Under the pieces are notes generated by a model. It ran no database searches. It was given only the letters and a program-made list of their open reading frames with translations, and was not told the DNA's origin. Positions 20,442-28,608 of a DNA stretch of 64,000 bases are shown piece after piece. The position numbers were made by a program, and so were the translations under genes. The stretch is from Heterodera schachtii. Taxonomy: Eukaryota; Nematoda; Chromadorea; Rhabditida; Heteroderidae. Where the stretch lies: assembly GCA_023374025.1 (NCBI GenBank), contig SIJG01000102.1, forward strand, positions 161,022-225,021, given 5' to 3'. The first letter of the stretch is position 1. Each line of letters begins with the position of its first letter.

Positions 20442-21082
20442 CTACAAAAGCTCATCATAATCCGCAGCAGATGGAAGCAAGGAACGTTGCTGTCCTTGTC
20501 CTGGATATTGCTGTCCTTGTCCTGGATTTTGTTGTCCTTGTCCTGGATATTGTTGTCCTTGTCCTGGATATTGTTGTCCTTCTCCCTGTCCTTGTCCATG
20601 TCCTGGTTGTGGCTGCCATTGTCCTTGTCCTGGTTGTTGTAGTGGTTCTTGCGGAGGTTGTAAAGGTTCACCATTTCCAGGATGTCTTCCATCTAAGTTC
20701 ATTTTTTGAAACGTTGCAAAAGATTTTTCCATTTGTGTTTTTTTTCGCTAATAATGTAATAAAAAACTTACTCAGATAGTCCCCAATTTTGCCAGCATAT
20801 TTTCCAATTTTATCGAAAATGTGGCCAAAAACCCTGTCTTCAGCGTTCAAATCATTTGCCGGTGCCGTCGCCAATTGACTTCGCAACTGATCAAACTCTT
20901 GATTGGCATTAAGAAGATCAATGACCATTGATCGCAGCTCATCCCGTTGATTATCGGCACCGATCGGAATGGCATTTGAACAGTGCTTAATTTAAAAATT
21001 AAACATAAGAAATTAATTGATAATAATTAAAAAATACCTTGGCCAAAAAGAGTGAAAAGACGCTCAAAAAGAGAAAATGCAT
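20442..21082 (-). CDS. Secreted protein, tandem copy 2, with Gly/Gln repeat expansion
   Basis: Exon 1 (21038-21082) encodes the signal peptide MHFLFLSVFSLFLAK. Exon 2 (20772-20985) reads HCSNAIPIGADNQRDELRSM, then LLNANQEFDQLRSQLATA, and ends GKIGDYL. Exon 3 (20442-20692) follows a 79-nt intron in phase 1 and begins GRHPGNGEPLQPPQEPLQQ. It then runs through an imperfect 7-residue repeat (GQGQQYP) to QRSLLPSAADYDELL. The total is about 169 residues. The 21-bp DNA period (20482-20596) is much expanded relative to copy 1, where the Gln-rich exon has essentially no repeat. Intact frame, leader and consistent phases make this a good active-gene candidate. Function unknown. Confidence 0.7.
20482..20596 (-). 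repeat. 21-bp coding minisatellite (GQGQQYP)
   Basis: About five units of TTGTCCTGGATATTGTTGTCC (21 bp, plus strand) keep the reading frame of exon 3. Variants change Tyr to Asn. The period also keeps antisense frames open. Confidence 0.8.
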
Positions 21083-21239
21083 TTTGTTCTTTTGATTAAA
21101 TTTAGAATGAATTAATCCAGTAAATTTTCTGTTATTTATTCATTTTTTCATCTTAAAAATGAAAATTCATGAGGTGATGTATAGACATAAATTTATAATC
21201 GAATTTATTTGTTTTTTTTTATTACCGTTTTATGAAAGT

Positions 21240-21420
21240 TTTAAAATTAATGGTATTTAACCATAAAAAGAGAAAAGGAGAAAATGCATTTTTTATTTCT
21301 TTTGATTAATTTTAGAATGAATTTAATCAGTATTTTATCGTTTCTTTTTATTTATTTTTATAAATAAATTTATAGTCGAATTTATTTGATTTTTATTACC
21401 GTTTTATGAAAGTTTTGAAA
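21240..21420 (-). repeat. Relic upstream region and leader of a third tandem copy
   Basis: A segment with GAGAAAAGGAGAAAATGCAT and TTTTGATTAATTTTAGAATG repeats the leader/5' flank of copies 1 and 2 (around 19340-19400 and 21070-21110). The following TTTATTACCGTTTTATGAAAG block is also repeated. There is no coding continuation, so this is a partial duplication. Confidence 0.5.
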
Positions 21421-21622
21421 TTTATTGCATTTAATCATAAAAATATAATTAAAATATTTTATTTTTGCAAAAGAAAAACCATCAAAAACATTCAGGCAAT
21501 CATTCCATTGAAATTTCTTTTTGATTTTTTTTATAGTGCAAAAAGAAAAATTAAATTTTCTAAAAGGAAATAAATAAAGTTTTCCAATTTTTATAACACG
21601 AATTTGCAAATTTAATAAACAT

Positions 21623-22361
21623 TCATTGAATGTGTAAATAGTCGTCCCAATATTCGCGCAACATGTCACCCTCACACGCCAATGAATCGTTTTTATTGTG
21701 CAATTTGCCACAGCACATACAGTAATGGGCGGACGAAGACGGTGTCGTTACCGTATCATTCGCCGTTTGATTTCTCCAAAAAACTGTTCTTTATAATAAG
21801 CTCAAAAAATGGAATTATTTTTTAAAATAATTTAATTAAATAAATTCATAATAAATCTTAAAATTGCATTAATTACATAAAATAATGATAAATAATCGAT
21901 AAATATTTTATTTTAATTTAATTTTTTTTTTTAGAGAAAACCTGAACTTGGCGACAACATTTTCATTAATTCTCGGCTGATTATTCTGCATTTTGATGTG
22001 TATAAAGCTGAGAAATGAACAATTGATAATGCAATGGCCAAAGAAAACTGAAAAAAAATTATCAAATTTTTAATTTTACATTTCTTTAAAATTTAATAAA
22101 CATTCTTTAAAAAATAAATTTTAAGTTTAATTTATATAAAATTATATTTATTTTTACATATTAAAAAACAATTTTTATATATATCAAAAAATAAGAAAAT
22201 ATTTATTGTGTTTTTACCAGTGGAACGATAAGCAATGATAATTCAGACAAAAGTATTTGCTTGTTAGCATTTATTTCAGCTGCGTCAAAGCAAAACCAAA
22301 GCAATGTTTTAAAGCATAAAAGTGAGTGAAAGTTCAAGCAGATCAGTGGGAATAATATAAT
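21623..22361 (-). CDS. Membrane-protein C-terminal exons, possible 7TM receptor
   Basis: Three exons with matching phases: 22218-22361, 21942-22047 and 21623-21783 (stop TGA). Exon one is hydrophobic (IILFPLICLNFHSLLCFKTL, LLWFCFD). Its end and exon two form another hydrophobic span (LLSELSLLIVPL joined to FSLAIALSIVHFSALYTSK), then the basic tail CRIISRELMKML. Exon three is a polar tail with a Cys cluster (HYCMCCGKLH). Two membrane spans followed by a basic tail fit TM6-TM7 of a nematode serpentine receptor, but no diagnostic motif proves it. No upstream exons for TM1-5 were identified, so it may be a fragment. Confidence 0.4.
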
Positions 22362-22657
22362 CTTTTGTAAAAGCCAAATAGTTGACAAAAATATTTATTT
22401 CAAAATAAAAAATAAAATTATATAAATCGGTTTATCAGCTAAAAACAAAGAAATAGTTCGCCAATGTGAGAGGAATTACAAAGAAAAAGGAAACAAAAAG
22501 ATATTACAGGACTTTCTCTGAATAGTGAAGTTGTCATAGGATTAAATTAATTTTGACCTATGCTTTTTCTCAATATGACAAATTTTTCATTTTTTGGCTA
22601 GAACTTTTGAAAAACTTAATAAAATTTTTTGAAATTTGGCAGGCTAATAGAGAAATC

Positions 22658-23300
22658 TTAGGGCTTTTGAATGGCAAATTTTGCACCTTTTGTCGTTCGC
22701 CAAATTTGCACTTTTTGTCCTTCGACCAACCACGGATTAGAAATTTCGAATTCTATTTTATGTCTTTTTTTGTTGTCATATTTAAACCCACAAATATTTT
22801 CTTTTCCCAATTGATCAAATTTTCTGATCCGTTCCTTCTTTGTTTCTTCATTTTCCTCCGTTCTCTTTGAATTTTCGTATTTGCATTTAATATTTGCCAA
22901 ATTTTTATAAAACATTTCGTTTCGCATTTCTTTTTCATAAATTAATTTATTTAAAATTAATTTAATTAAAATTAAGAAAATTTAAAAAATATCTAATAAT
23001 TTAAGAAATCTTATAATTTTATCTGTAAGTTACCTTATCACCATATTGACATTTCGCATCATCATAATCTGCATTAAAATAATTGCTCTGATCATTTGAT
23101 GCTCTGTGATCATTATCATTTTCAATTTCATTTTCATCCAACCGGTTAAACTCAATGTTTAGCACTTTTTTTTGTTTAAATAATTGGTTTGCTCTTCTAA
23201 TGTTTCATTTTTGATTTTTTGGTAATTTTTTGGCTTTATATGTTTTTAATTTCTTTTTGGGTCGGCTTTAAAAATTTTCCATAAATTGTCAAAAAATCTT
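22658..23300 (-). pseudogene. Unrecognised acidic gene with a frameshift
   Basis: Exon 22658-22929 encodes EMRNEMFYKNLANIKCKYEN, then a Glu/Lys-rich span, IEFEISNPWLVEGQKVQIW and RTTKGAKFAIQKP before TAA. It joins in phase 1, through a GTGATA donor at 23041, to an upstream acidic exon (VLNIEFNRLDENEIENDNDH, NYFNADYDDAKCQY). Further upstream EINRIDEDFLTIYGKFLKPT is in another frame, with stops near 23235. The coding signal is moderate and the family unknown. Best called a decayed gene. Confidence 0.35.
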
Positions 23301-23379
23301 CATCAATTCTATTGATTTCGATAAAAAATATAAGAAAATAACGATATGCTTCATTTCAGCATTTTTGGAACCTATTGGC

Positions 23380-23735
23380 ACCGCCGACCCACCTCGTTCC
23401 CAAAGATTTTGGGAAAAGCGCGGCCCAAATAAGTTTAAATAGTCTGTCCCTTTCCCAAAAATGTTCTAAAATAATGTTGTAAAAAGCATTGAATAATTTT
23501 TCAAGCAGATATAGAATATATCGAAAATATTTTTGAACTAACCTTTTATTTGGTTAAGAATTTTAAAATTTATCCTATTATAATATTAAAAAAATAGTAT
23601 ATTTTATATTTTTTCAAGAATTTCCGGTTTCCGAAGTTTTTAGGGTTGGAATTCCGTTTTCTGACTTCTGAAAAAATTTTGGGCCTCGGAGTTCCAATTT
23701 CCGAAAATTTGGGAGACTCGGAATGCCACCCCTGA
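23380..23735. repeat. GC-palindrome repeat relic and solo hAT-like terminus
   Basis: Near 23381 the sequence GGCACCGCCGACCCACC followed by CCCAAAGATTTTGGG and AAAAGCGCG matches part of the dispersed GC-rich palindrome family at 37.8, 40.9 and 51.3 kb. About 23630-23735 holds repeated TTTCCGAA/GGAATTCC steps and, on the minus strand, starts CAGGGGTGGCATTCCGAG, which looks like a hAT terminus without a partner. Confidence 0.4.
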
Positions 23736-24062
23736 TGGAGGGCACTTAAAATGGTTTACATTTACACATAATATCTCTATATCTAATTATTATGTGCATA
23801 TGTTCCGTAGATTCCATGGAAATTCAAAAATTTTCAAAATATCCTTGAAGAAATTCGGTACCAATATCCACTATAATTGATATTAATTGTCTTTACTTTT
23901 TGTGATTTAGATTGATGATATTTTTAAAACAAAAATTAACACAAATGTTTATAAACTCTAATTAGCCTCATAAATCGATTGGACTCAAAAATGTAATAAA
24001 GCCATTTTTTGTTTATTTGATTAAATTAATTTTTTAAAATTATACAATAAATTTAAGAGATT

Positions 24063-24245
24063 TTATTTAATTTTTGATATATATTTTTTTAATTTGTTTA
24101 AGGCATCTTGAAAATTCATGCAGATGCTGAGCGACTGGAACATGTGAAAAAAGTGAGGAAATGAAACGATGAATGATAAGAAAATTGGCGGGAATTTGGG
24201 TATCAAACGAACCAGTTTGAAAAAAGCAAAAATAGTTAATGCCAT
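24063..24245 (-). pseudogene. Hydrophobic exon resembling the membrane-protein fragment downstream
   Basis: The frame encodes KFPPIFLSFIVSFPHFFHMF and then QSLSICMNFQDALNKLKKYI before TAA. The order hydrophobic span, Ser/Cys, amphipathic basic tail resembles exon two of the locus at 21623-22361 on the same strand. It may be a relic exon of the same family. Evidence is weak and based on shape rather than identity. Confidence 0.25.
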
Positions 24246-24358
24246 AAATAAATACTTACTATAATTTTACCAATTTATGAGGCCTTTAGGTAAATTATTG
24301 GATTTTTATTTAAATTGTTGAGAGAATTTGTTCATAAGTGAAATTTATTGGTTTTTTT

Positions 24359-24678
24359 GGTAATAGTACCGATGGTACCCCCCCCCCCTTTTTGAAAAAT
24401 GAAATTTTTAAAATTTTTTTTCGGAAAAGATGGTATTAGGGGTTTTAAAGGTCGGAGAATCAGAATAAGCCATTTTTGGACCAAAAATAAAAAATTCGAA
24501 AATTTTAATTTTCGACTTTTCGCTCGAATTCGTGTTCGCGGTTCGATATAGGTCGAAATTAATGTCAGATTCTGATTCTCCGACCTTTAAAACCCCTAAT
24601 ACCATCTTTTCTCGACAAAAATTTTTAAAATTTCATTTTTCAAAAAGGGGGGGGGGGGGTACCATCGGTACTATTACC
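24359..24678. mobile_element. Hairpin MITE with about 110-bp inverted repeats
   Basis: The two arms (about 24359-24475 and 24565-24678) are near-perfect reverse complements. They start GGTAATAGTACCGATGGTAC and include a poly-C/poly-G run. The flanks are GTTTTTTT (24351-24358) and GTTTTTTG (24679-24686), seven of eight matching. No coding. The family is unclear; the 8-bp flanks would fit a hAT-type origin. Confidence 0.65.
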
Positions 24679-24699
24679 GTTTTTTGAGTCAAAGTATTT

Positions 24700-24930
24700 C
24701 TTATGAATTAAAAGAAAGCAATATATGAAACAGGCAAAAATTAGTTAATACAATAAAAAAACACAGGATAAAAAAGGCATTGAATTAAAAACAGATGGGA
24801 CATAAAAATAATTATCATCCAGCATCTGGGCTTTTTTGCGCGCGGCCCTATATCAATTCCATGTATTTCGATTCAATTCCCCTAAAATTAAAAAATTTCA
24901 AATGTTTTTTGCATTGTTTGCTCACAAAAG
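24700..24930. other. Intergenic spacer
   Basis: No gene; AT-rich with a short GCGCGCGGCCC patch near 24837. Confidence 0.4.
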
Positions 24931-25257
24931 TTAAAGACGAGGCGGCGGCACTCTGAGGAAGAAGCGGACTCGAAGCCGAAATTGGCAAAGATTGCGGTGC
25001 AGATGGAAGTGGTGATGGAAGTGCCGATGGATGTGCCGATGGAAGTGGCGATGGATTGCCGATGGAAGTGGCGATGGAAATGGCGATGGATATGGCGATG
25101 GAAGTGGCGATGGAATTGCCAATGGATGTGCCGATGGAAGTGGCGATAGAAATGGCGATGGATATGGCGATGGAAGTGGCGATGGAATTGCCAATGGATG
25201 TGCCAATGGAAGTGGCGATGGATGTGCCGGTGGTACTGGCGAACCGATGTTATTCAC
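24931..25257 (-). CDS. Repetitive Pro/Ser/Leu ORF over a 12/72-bp minisatellite
   Basis: A 108-codon minus-strand frame begins at GTG after a TTATTAAG acceptor-like site. It encodes GSPVPPAHPSPLPLAHPLAI, then repeats of PSPLPSPYPSPF, a His/Arg-rich switch, and RVPPPRL. The DNA is built of GATGGAAGTGGC-type 12-bp steps with a 72-bp higher-order unit (copies at about 25047, 25119 and a partial at 25191). Because the period is a multiple of three, the plus strand is open too (GDGYGDGSGDGIANGC). Neither strand has a signal peptide or ATG start that decides the matter. It may be only a minisatellite. Confidence 0.3.
   Translation of the reverse strand: MNNIGSPVPPAHPSPLPLAHPLAIPSPLPSPYPSPFLSPLPSAHPLAIPSPLPSPYPSPFPSPLPSAIHRHFHRHIHRHFHHHFHLHRNLCQFRLRVRFFLRVPPPRL
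25020..25230. repeat. 12-bp minisatellite with 72-bp higher-order period
   Basis: Units of GATGGAAGTGGC and close variants (GATGGATATGGC, GATGGAATTGCC) repeat with a six-unit superperiod of 72 bp. Confidence 0.8.
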
Positions 25258-25759
25258 CTTAATAATTTTTGTTAAAAAAAATTTCCGGCTTTTTCTAACT
25301 CCTTTCTTTGAATGATTTTTTAGCTGCTTTAATGCATTAAATTACTTTAAAGAGTTTCTGCACTTTATCTGATGCTTCTAACATACAGTTTTACATTTTA
25401 TTTGACTTTTTCCTACTTTTTAGATTTTAATGGTTTTGTTTCCACTTTTTAAGCCAAATCAATTAAGGAAATTCCAGAAAGTAAGTCAATCAAAGAGACC
25501 GATACTGAAATCGCAGACCATATGGGCTGAAATTTCTAAACTGCAAAATATCAAACAAAGTTTGGCGTAATAACAACATTCAAAAAAATTTTATGCTGCG
25601 TTCAAAATAATCTTTTTTTTTGTGTTTTTTGCACTTCTATTCATTCTTTAAAAAGCGTTTTTTGAGTTAGTTACTTTTGTTTAGTTTTTCATTGTCTTTT
25701 TATGACTTTTTAGTGCCTTTTTGGCGATTTTTATCACTTTTTAATCGACTTTTTTAAAT

Positions 25760-26239
25760 TTAAATTTTCAGCAATATCAATTTGTTAAACTTAAAACGCA
25801 CCATTTTCGTCCTCGGCTGCGGCCGGTAGTCGCATGTTGAACGGCGACTTAGCATCGAGTACAAAAGGGCCGTGGCGAGTGCCTGCCCCAACTTCAACAG
25901 CATCGACGATTTCGGCGCGGCTTTCGATTGGTGGTCGTCGTTCGGCTGTGCAGTCGTCGTTGTCACTGATGATGTTGTTGCTGATGGTGTCGTCGATGTT
26001 TGTGACGTACATCCCGCACCCGAACACGGCCCAATGGCAAACGGAATTGTTTCCATTTTGTCCAATGCGCTTGGCTTTGCTTTTGCTGTTTCAGGACACA
26101 GTGCCCAGTAGACAAGCAGCGCGATGACATGCGCGATCCCGATCAGTAACAGCAACACGGCCAGCAACGTTGAACTCGCCTTTCAACAGTAACCACCGGT
26201 GCGTCGATGTTCTGACGTTTGTCTGCTTTCGGAAGCCAT
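25760..26239 (-). pseudogene. Small single-pass membrane protein, copy 1, with in-frame TGA
   Basis: From the ATG at 26239 the frame reads MASESRQTSEHRRTGGYC, then TGA, then KASSTLLAVLLLLIGIAHVI and a hydrophobic span. This is followed by SALDKMETIPFAIGPCSGAG and a Ser/Thr-rich tail. The paralogue at 34312-34536 has RTGGC..R.T, a Leu-rich span and DPTPFGNGPCALAGG in one open frame. The conserved HRRTGG and GIGPC-like blocks on both sides of the TGA suggest it is a disabling mutation. Initiation at an internal TTG is the alternative. Nearby frames are also open because of locally high GC. Function unknown; an N-in membrane protein is the likely topology. Confidence 0.45.
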
Positions 26240-26399
26240 TTTGTGCCAGAGAAGGTAAGTTTTTGAAATCTGACAACAATTTGGGAGAATTAATAGTTTA
26301 ATTTTTAGAAATTTATTAAAAATTGGTTTTAATAAATTCAAAAATAGCATATTTTAATACGCATGCACAAAAAACCGACTAAATAGAGCGAAATTAGCA

Positions 26400-26560
26400 A
26401 TTTTATGTCTTACATCTATAAGGCCCCTAAGAAATAACCAAAAATTTCAAATATACACCACCGGTAATAAGAAAAAATTCTTTTAAAATTCATCCCATTA
26501 AATATTTTCACTTAGCAAGCCTAAAAAAACCCTAGGAGGCTGAAAAAATTTTCCGGACAT
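26400..26560. repeat. Dispersed-repeat copy
   Basis: AAGGCCCCTAAGAAATAACC followed by AATATACACCACC is a diverged copy of the TACACCCCTAAGAA dispersed repeat. No gene. Confidence 0.4.
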
Positions 26561-26571
26561 AATTAATGTAA

Positions 26572-26855
26572 CAAGGGCGTAAACAGATCCTTGGCTTTGG
26601 GGGGGGGCTGAAGTCAAAAATTCGATTTTTAGGGGTGTATTTTTGGTTTTTGAAATCCCGAATTAAGAGTTGTATTTTACAAGTGTTTCGCCGTTTTTCG
26701 CCAAAAAATTAATATGTTTTGCCATTTTGGCCTCAATTTGTTAAGAAAATTGCTTAAAAATTTTAAAAAAATTTACTGAAAATTTTTTGCTTTTTGGGTT
26801 TCGGGGGGGGGGGGGCTTTAGCCCCCTCAGCCCCCCCCCCCTGCCTACGCCGTTG
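26572..26855. mobile_element. hAT-type MITE with perfect 8-bp target duplication
   Basis: The element starts CAAGGGCGTAAACAG and ends CTGCCTACGCCGTTG, an imperfect inverted repeat of the form CAA(G/C)GGCGTA..CAG. The flanks are TAATGTAA at 26564-26571 and 26856-26863, an exact 8-bp duplication. It is 284 bp, with G and C homopolymer runs inside both ends and no coding. The 8-bp duplication and tip sequence favour hAT. Confidence 0.8.
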
Positions 26856-26974
26856 TAATGTAACAAAAACAGATTTTCAGCATGTAATTATAAAGAAAAA
26901 CTTTTTGACTTTTTTTGCAATTTCATGTTATTTTTTTGGTAATTGTCGAATCGAAAAGAAATGGCTTAGAAAAT

Positions 26975-27256
26975 CTAAACATGTGAAATACCAAAGATTT
27001 TGCCAATCTTACGAGATGATGATGCGCTTGAATCCGTTGATTTTGCGTGAAAATTGAATATTTCCATTTCCCTTGTGCCATTCGCTCCAACTTTGTTTCG
27101 AATTCGAATAAATTCCATTGCCCATTTGCGCATTTTGAAGTGTTCATCGACGATGATGTCAAAACGATGGTTGATCATTGCAATTCCCAGTCCAAGTTGT
27201 GAAGGCGCAATTCCTGGTGGGTTTTCAGGGTCGTTGACCAAGAATATGATACCCAT
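26975..27256 (-). pseudogene. F-box family, N-terminal fragment 1
   Basis: The minus strand encodes APSQLGLGIAMINHRFDIIV, then DEHFKMRKWAMEFIRIRNKV and GANGTREMEIFNF. This is the segment directly following the F-box in the cyst-nematode-type family (SQLGLGIALISHRFDYYVDE, FKTRKW.LKFI.IR). The first part of the F-box (FISDD.WL.VFE.L) is missing; the upstream sequence reads unrelated residues. Downstream the frame runs into a Ser-rich stretch. No C-terminal exon follows in the next kilobase. It is a relic of a tandem array with the next feature. Confidence 0.55.
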
Positions 27257-27421
27257 TCGATAATTTCGAACTCAGAGCCCAAAGTCGAAGAAAAGTCAAA
27301 TTCCTAATGTCGCATTTTTCGTCTAAAAACGGTTTATGCAATTTTTTGTGATTCCTGTTTTTTTTCCTGTATTTTTCGAAACATAAGTTCTAATTTATAA
27401 ATATTGAATTTTGTTTGAATT

Positions 27422-27864
27422 TCAGCTCGGAGTCGAAATGGGTGTCAGATCCATGTCAACGACATCGAAAACCCTAGAAAACATGTCGTTATGTATGTAC
27501 ATAAATTCAATTGCCCATTTGCGACTTTTGAATTGTTCGTCCATGTAATAGTCAAATCGGTGGCTGATCATTGCAATTCCCAGTCCAATTTGTGAAGGCG
27601 CAAGCAAATCAAACATCGAAAGCCAACCGTCGCCAGAGATGAACTGAAAAATTAAATTTCAAATTTTATTTTTTTGCGTTTTACATTCTCTTTTTGTGAG
27701 TGCCTCGTGTTGGTGGCTTTTTGAAGCGGTCCCAACAAATCCAAAGAATGGCGTAACAACCGACAAAACATTGGCACGACGGACAAAAATGAGAAGGAAA
27801 AGAGAAAAATAAAGTAAAAAAAAAAATACACACAACGTACAAAAAACTTCATTTTTGAAGACAT
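27422..27864 (-). CDS. F-box N-terminal domain behind a hydrophobic leader exon
   Basis: Exon 1 (27685-27864) begins MSSKMKFFVRCVYFFFYFIF and continues LFSFSFLSVVPMF before a polar stretch ending SQKEN. After a 41-nt intron in phase 0 (GTAAAA..TTTTTCAG), exon 2 (27422-27643) reads FISGDGWLSMFDLLAPSQIG, LGIAMISHRFDYYMDEQFKS and RKWAIEFMYIHND, then stops at TGA-type termination after about 73 codons. The second part is an F-box and its following helix, which would bind Skp1 in SCF ligases. The first is a signal-anchor-like segment not normal for that family. The predicted 133-residue product lacks the substrate-binding C-terminus. It is either a truncated paralogue or a novel fusion. Confidence 0.45.
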
Positions 27865-27899
27865 TATTAAATTGCCAGTTTTTTCTCTAATCACATTTT

Positions 27900-28167
27900 C
27901 AAATTTTAGTCTCTATAAAAATTCCCTATATAAATGCCAATCAATTACCAAAATCACGGGAAAATTGAAAAAATACGTGCCCCGTGATCCTTGATCACGG
28001 CCAGCCCTGCTTCTAATAGTATTACGAACCGGTTCATTATAAACTGGATTTTACAGGTAATGAAATGACAAAAAAAAAAAATGCAAATTGGACAGATGCA
28101 TTCGAAAGGAAAAGGGAAAAATTGCTAAAAAAAAAATCAGAAGAAATCATTTTGTGAAAAGGATTTT
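27900..28167. other. Spacer
   Basis: No gene; it includes a partial palindrome GTGCCCCGTGATCCTTGATC near 27977. Confidence 0.4.
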
Positions 28168-28608
28168 TTATAAAAATGGCGACGAAATGAACGCCCCAAA
28201 TATTTCATCATATATATTTTTCAGTTCGTTCGCTTCTACATTATTTGCAGCATTTTCAATTGCTTTTTCCAATTTTTCCTTTTCTTTATTCGCATTTTCT
28301 TTTGTTTTTTCAAATATTTTTACCATTTTTTGCTCAAATTCTTGACGAAAATTGTTTTCAAATTCGTTAAATTTTTCCTCCTCTTTAATTTCATAATTCA
28401 ACAATTCGACCTCATTTTCCAAATTTAATACAGTAGCATCGATATCAATAAATAATGGGTCCCGAAAATGTTGCGAAATATCATTCAGAATTTCGACGAC
28501 AAAAATTAATGCCAATTGATCATTTTCGTCGTCTCCCATAAATATTGGCTTAATCGCTGAAGATTTATTGGCCAATTATGCGCTTTTACCTTAAACATGT
28601 ATTCTTAT

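Noticed and set aside
20367..20779. Plus-strand frames with LLSLSWI repeats
   Set aside because: They are the antisense of the 21-bp coding minisatellite; the minus strand has leader, splice sites and homology.
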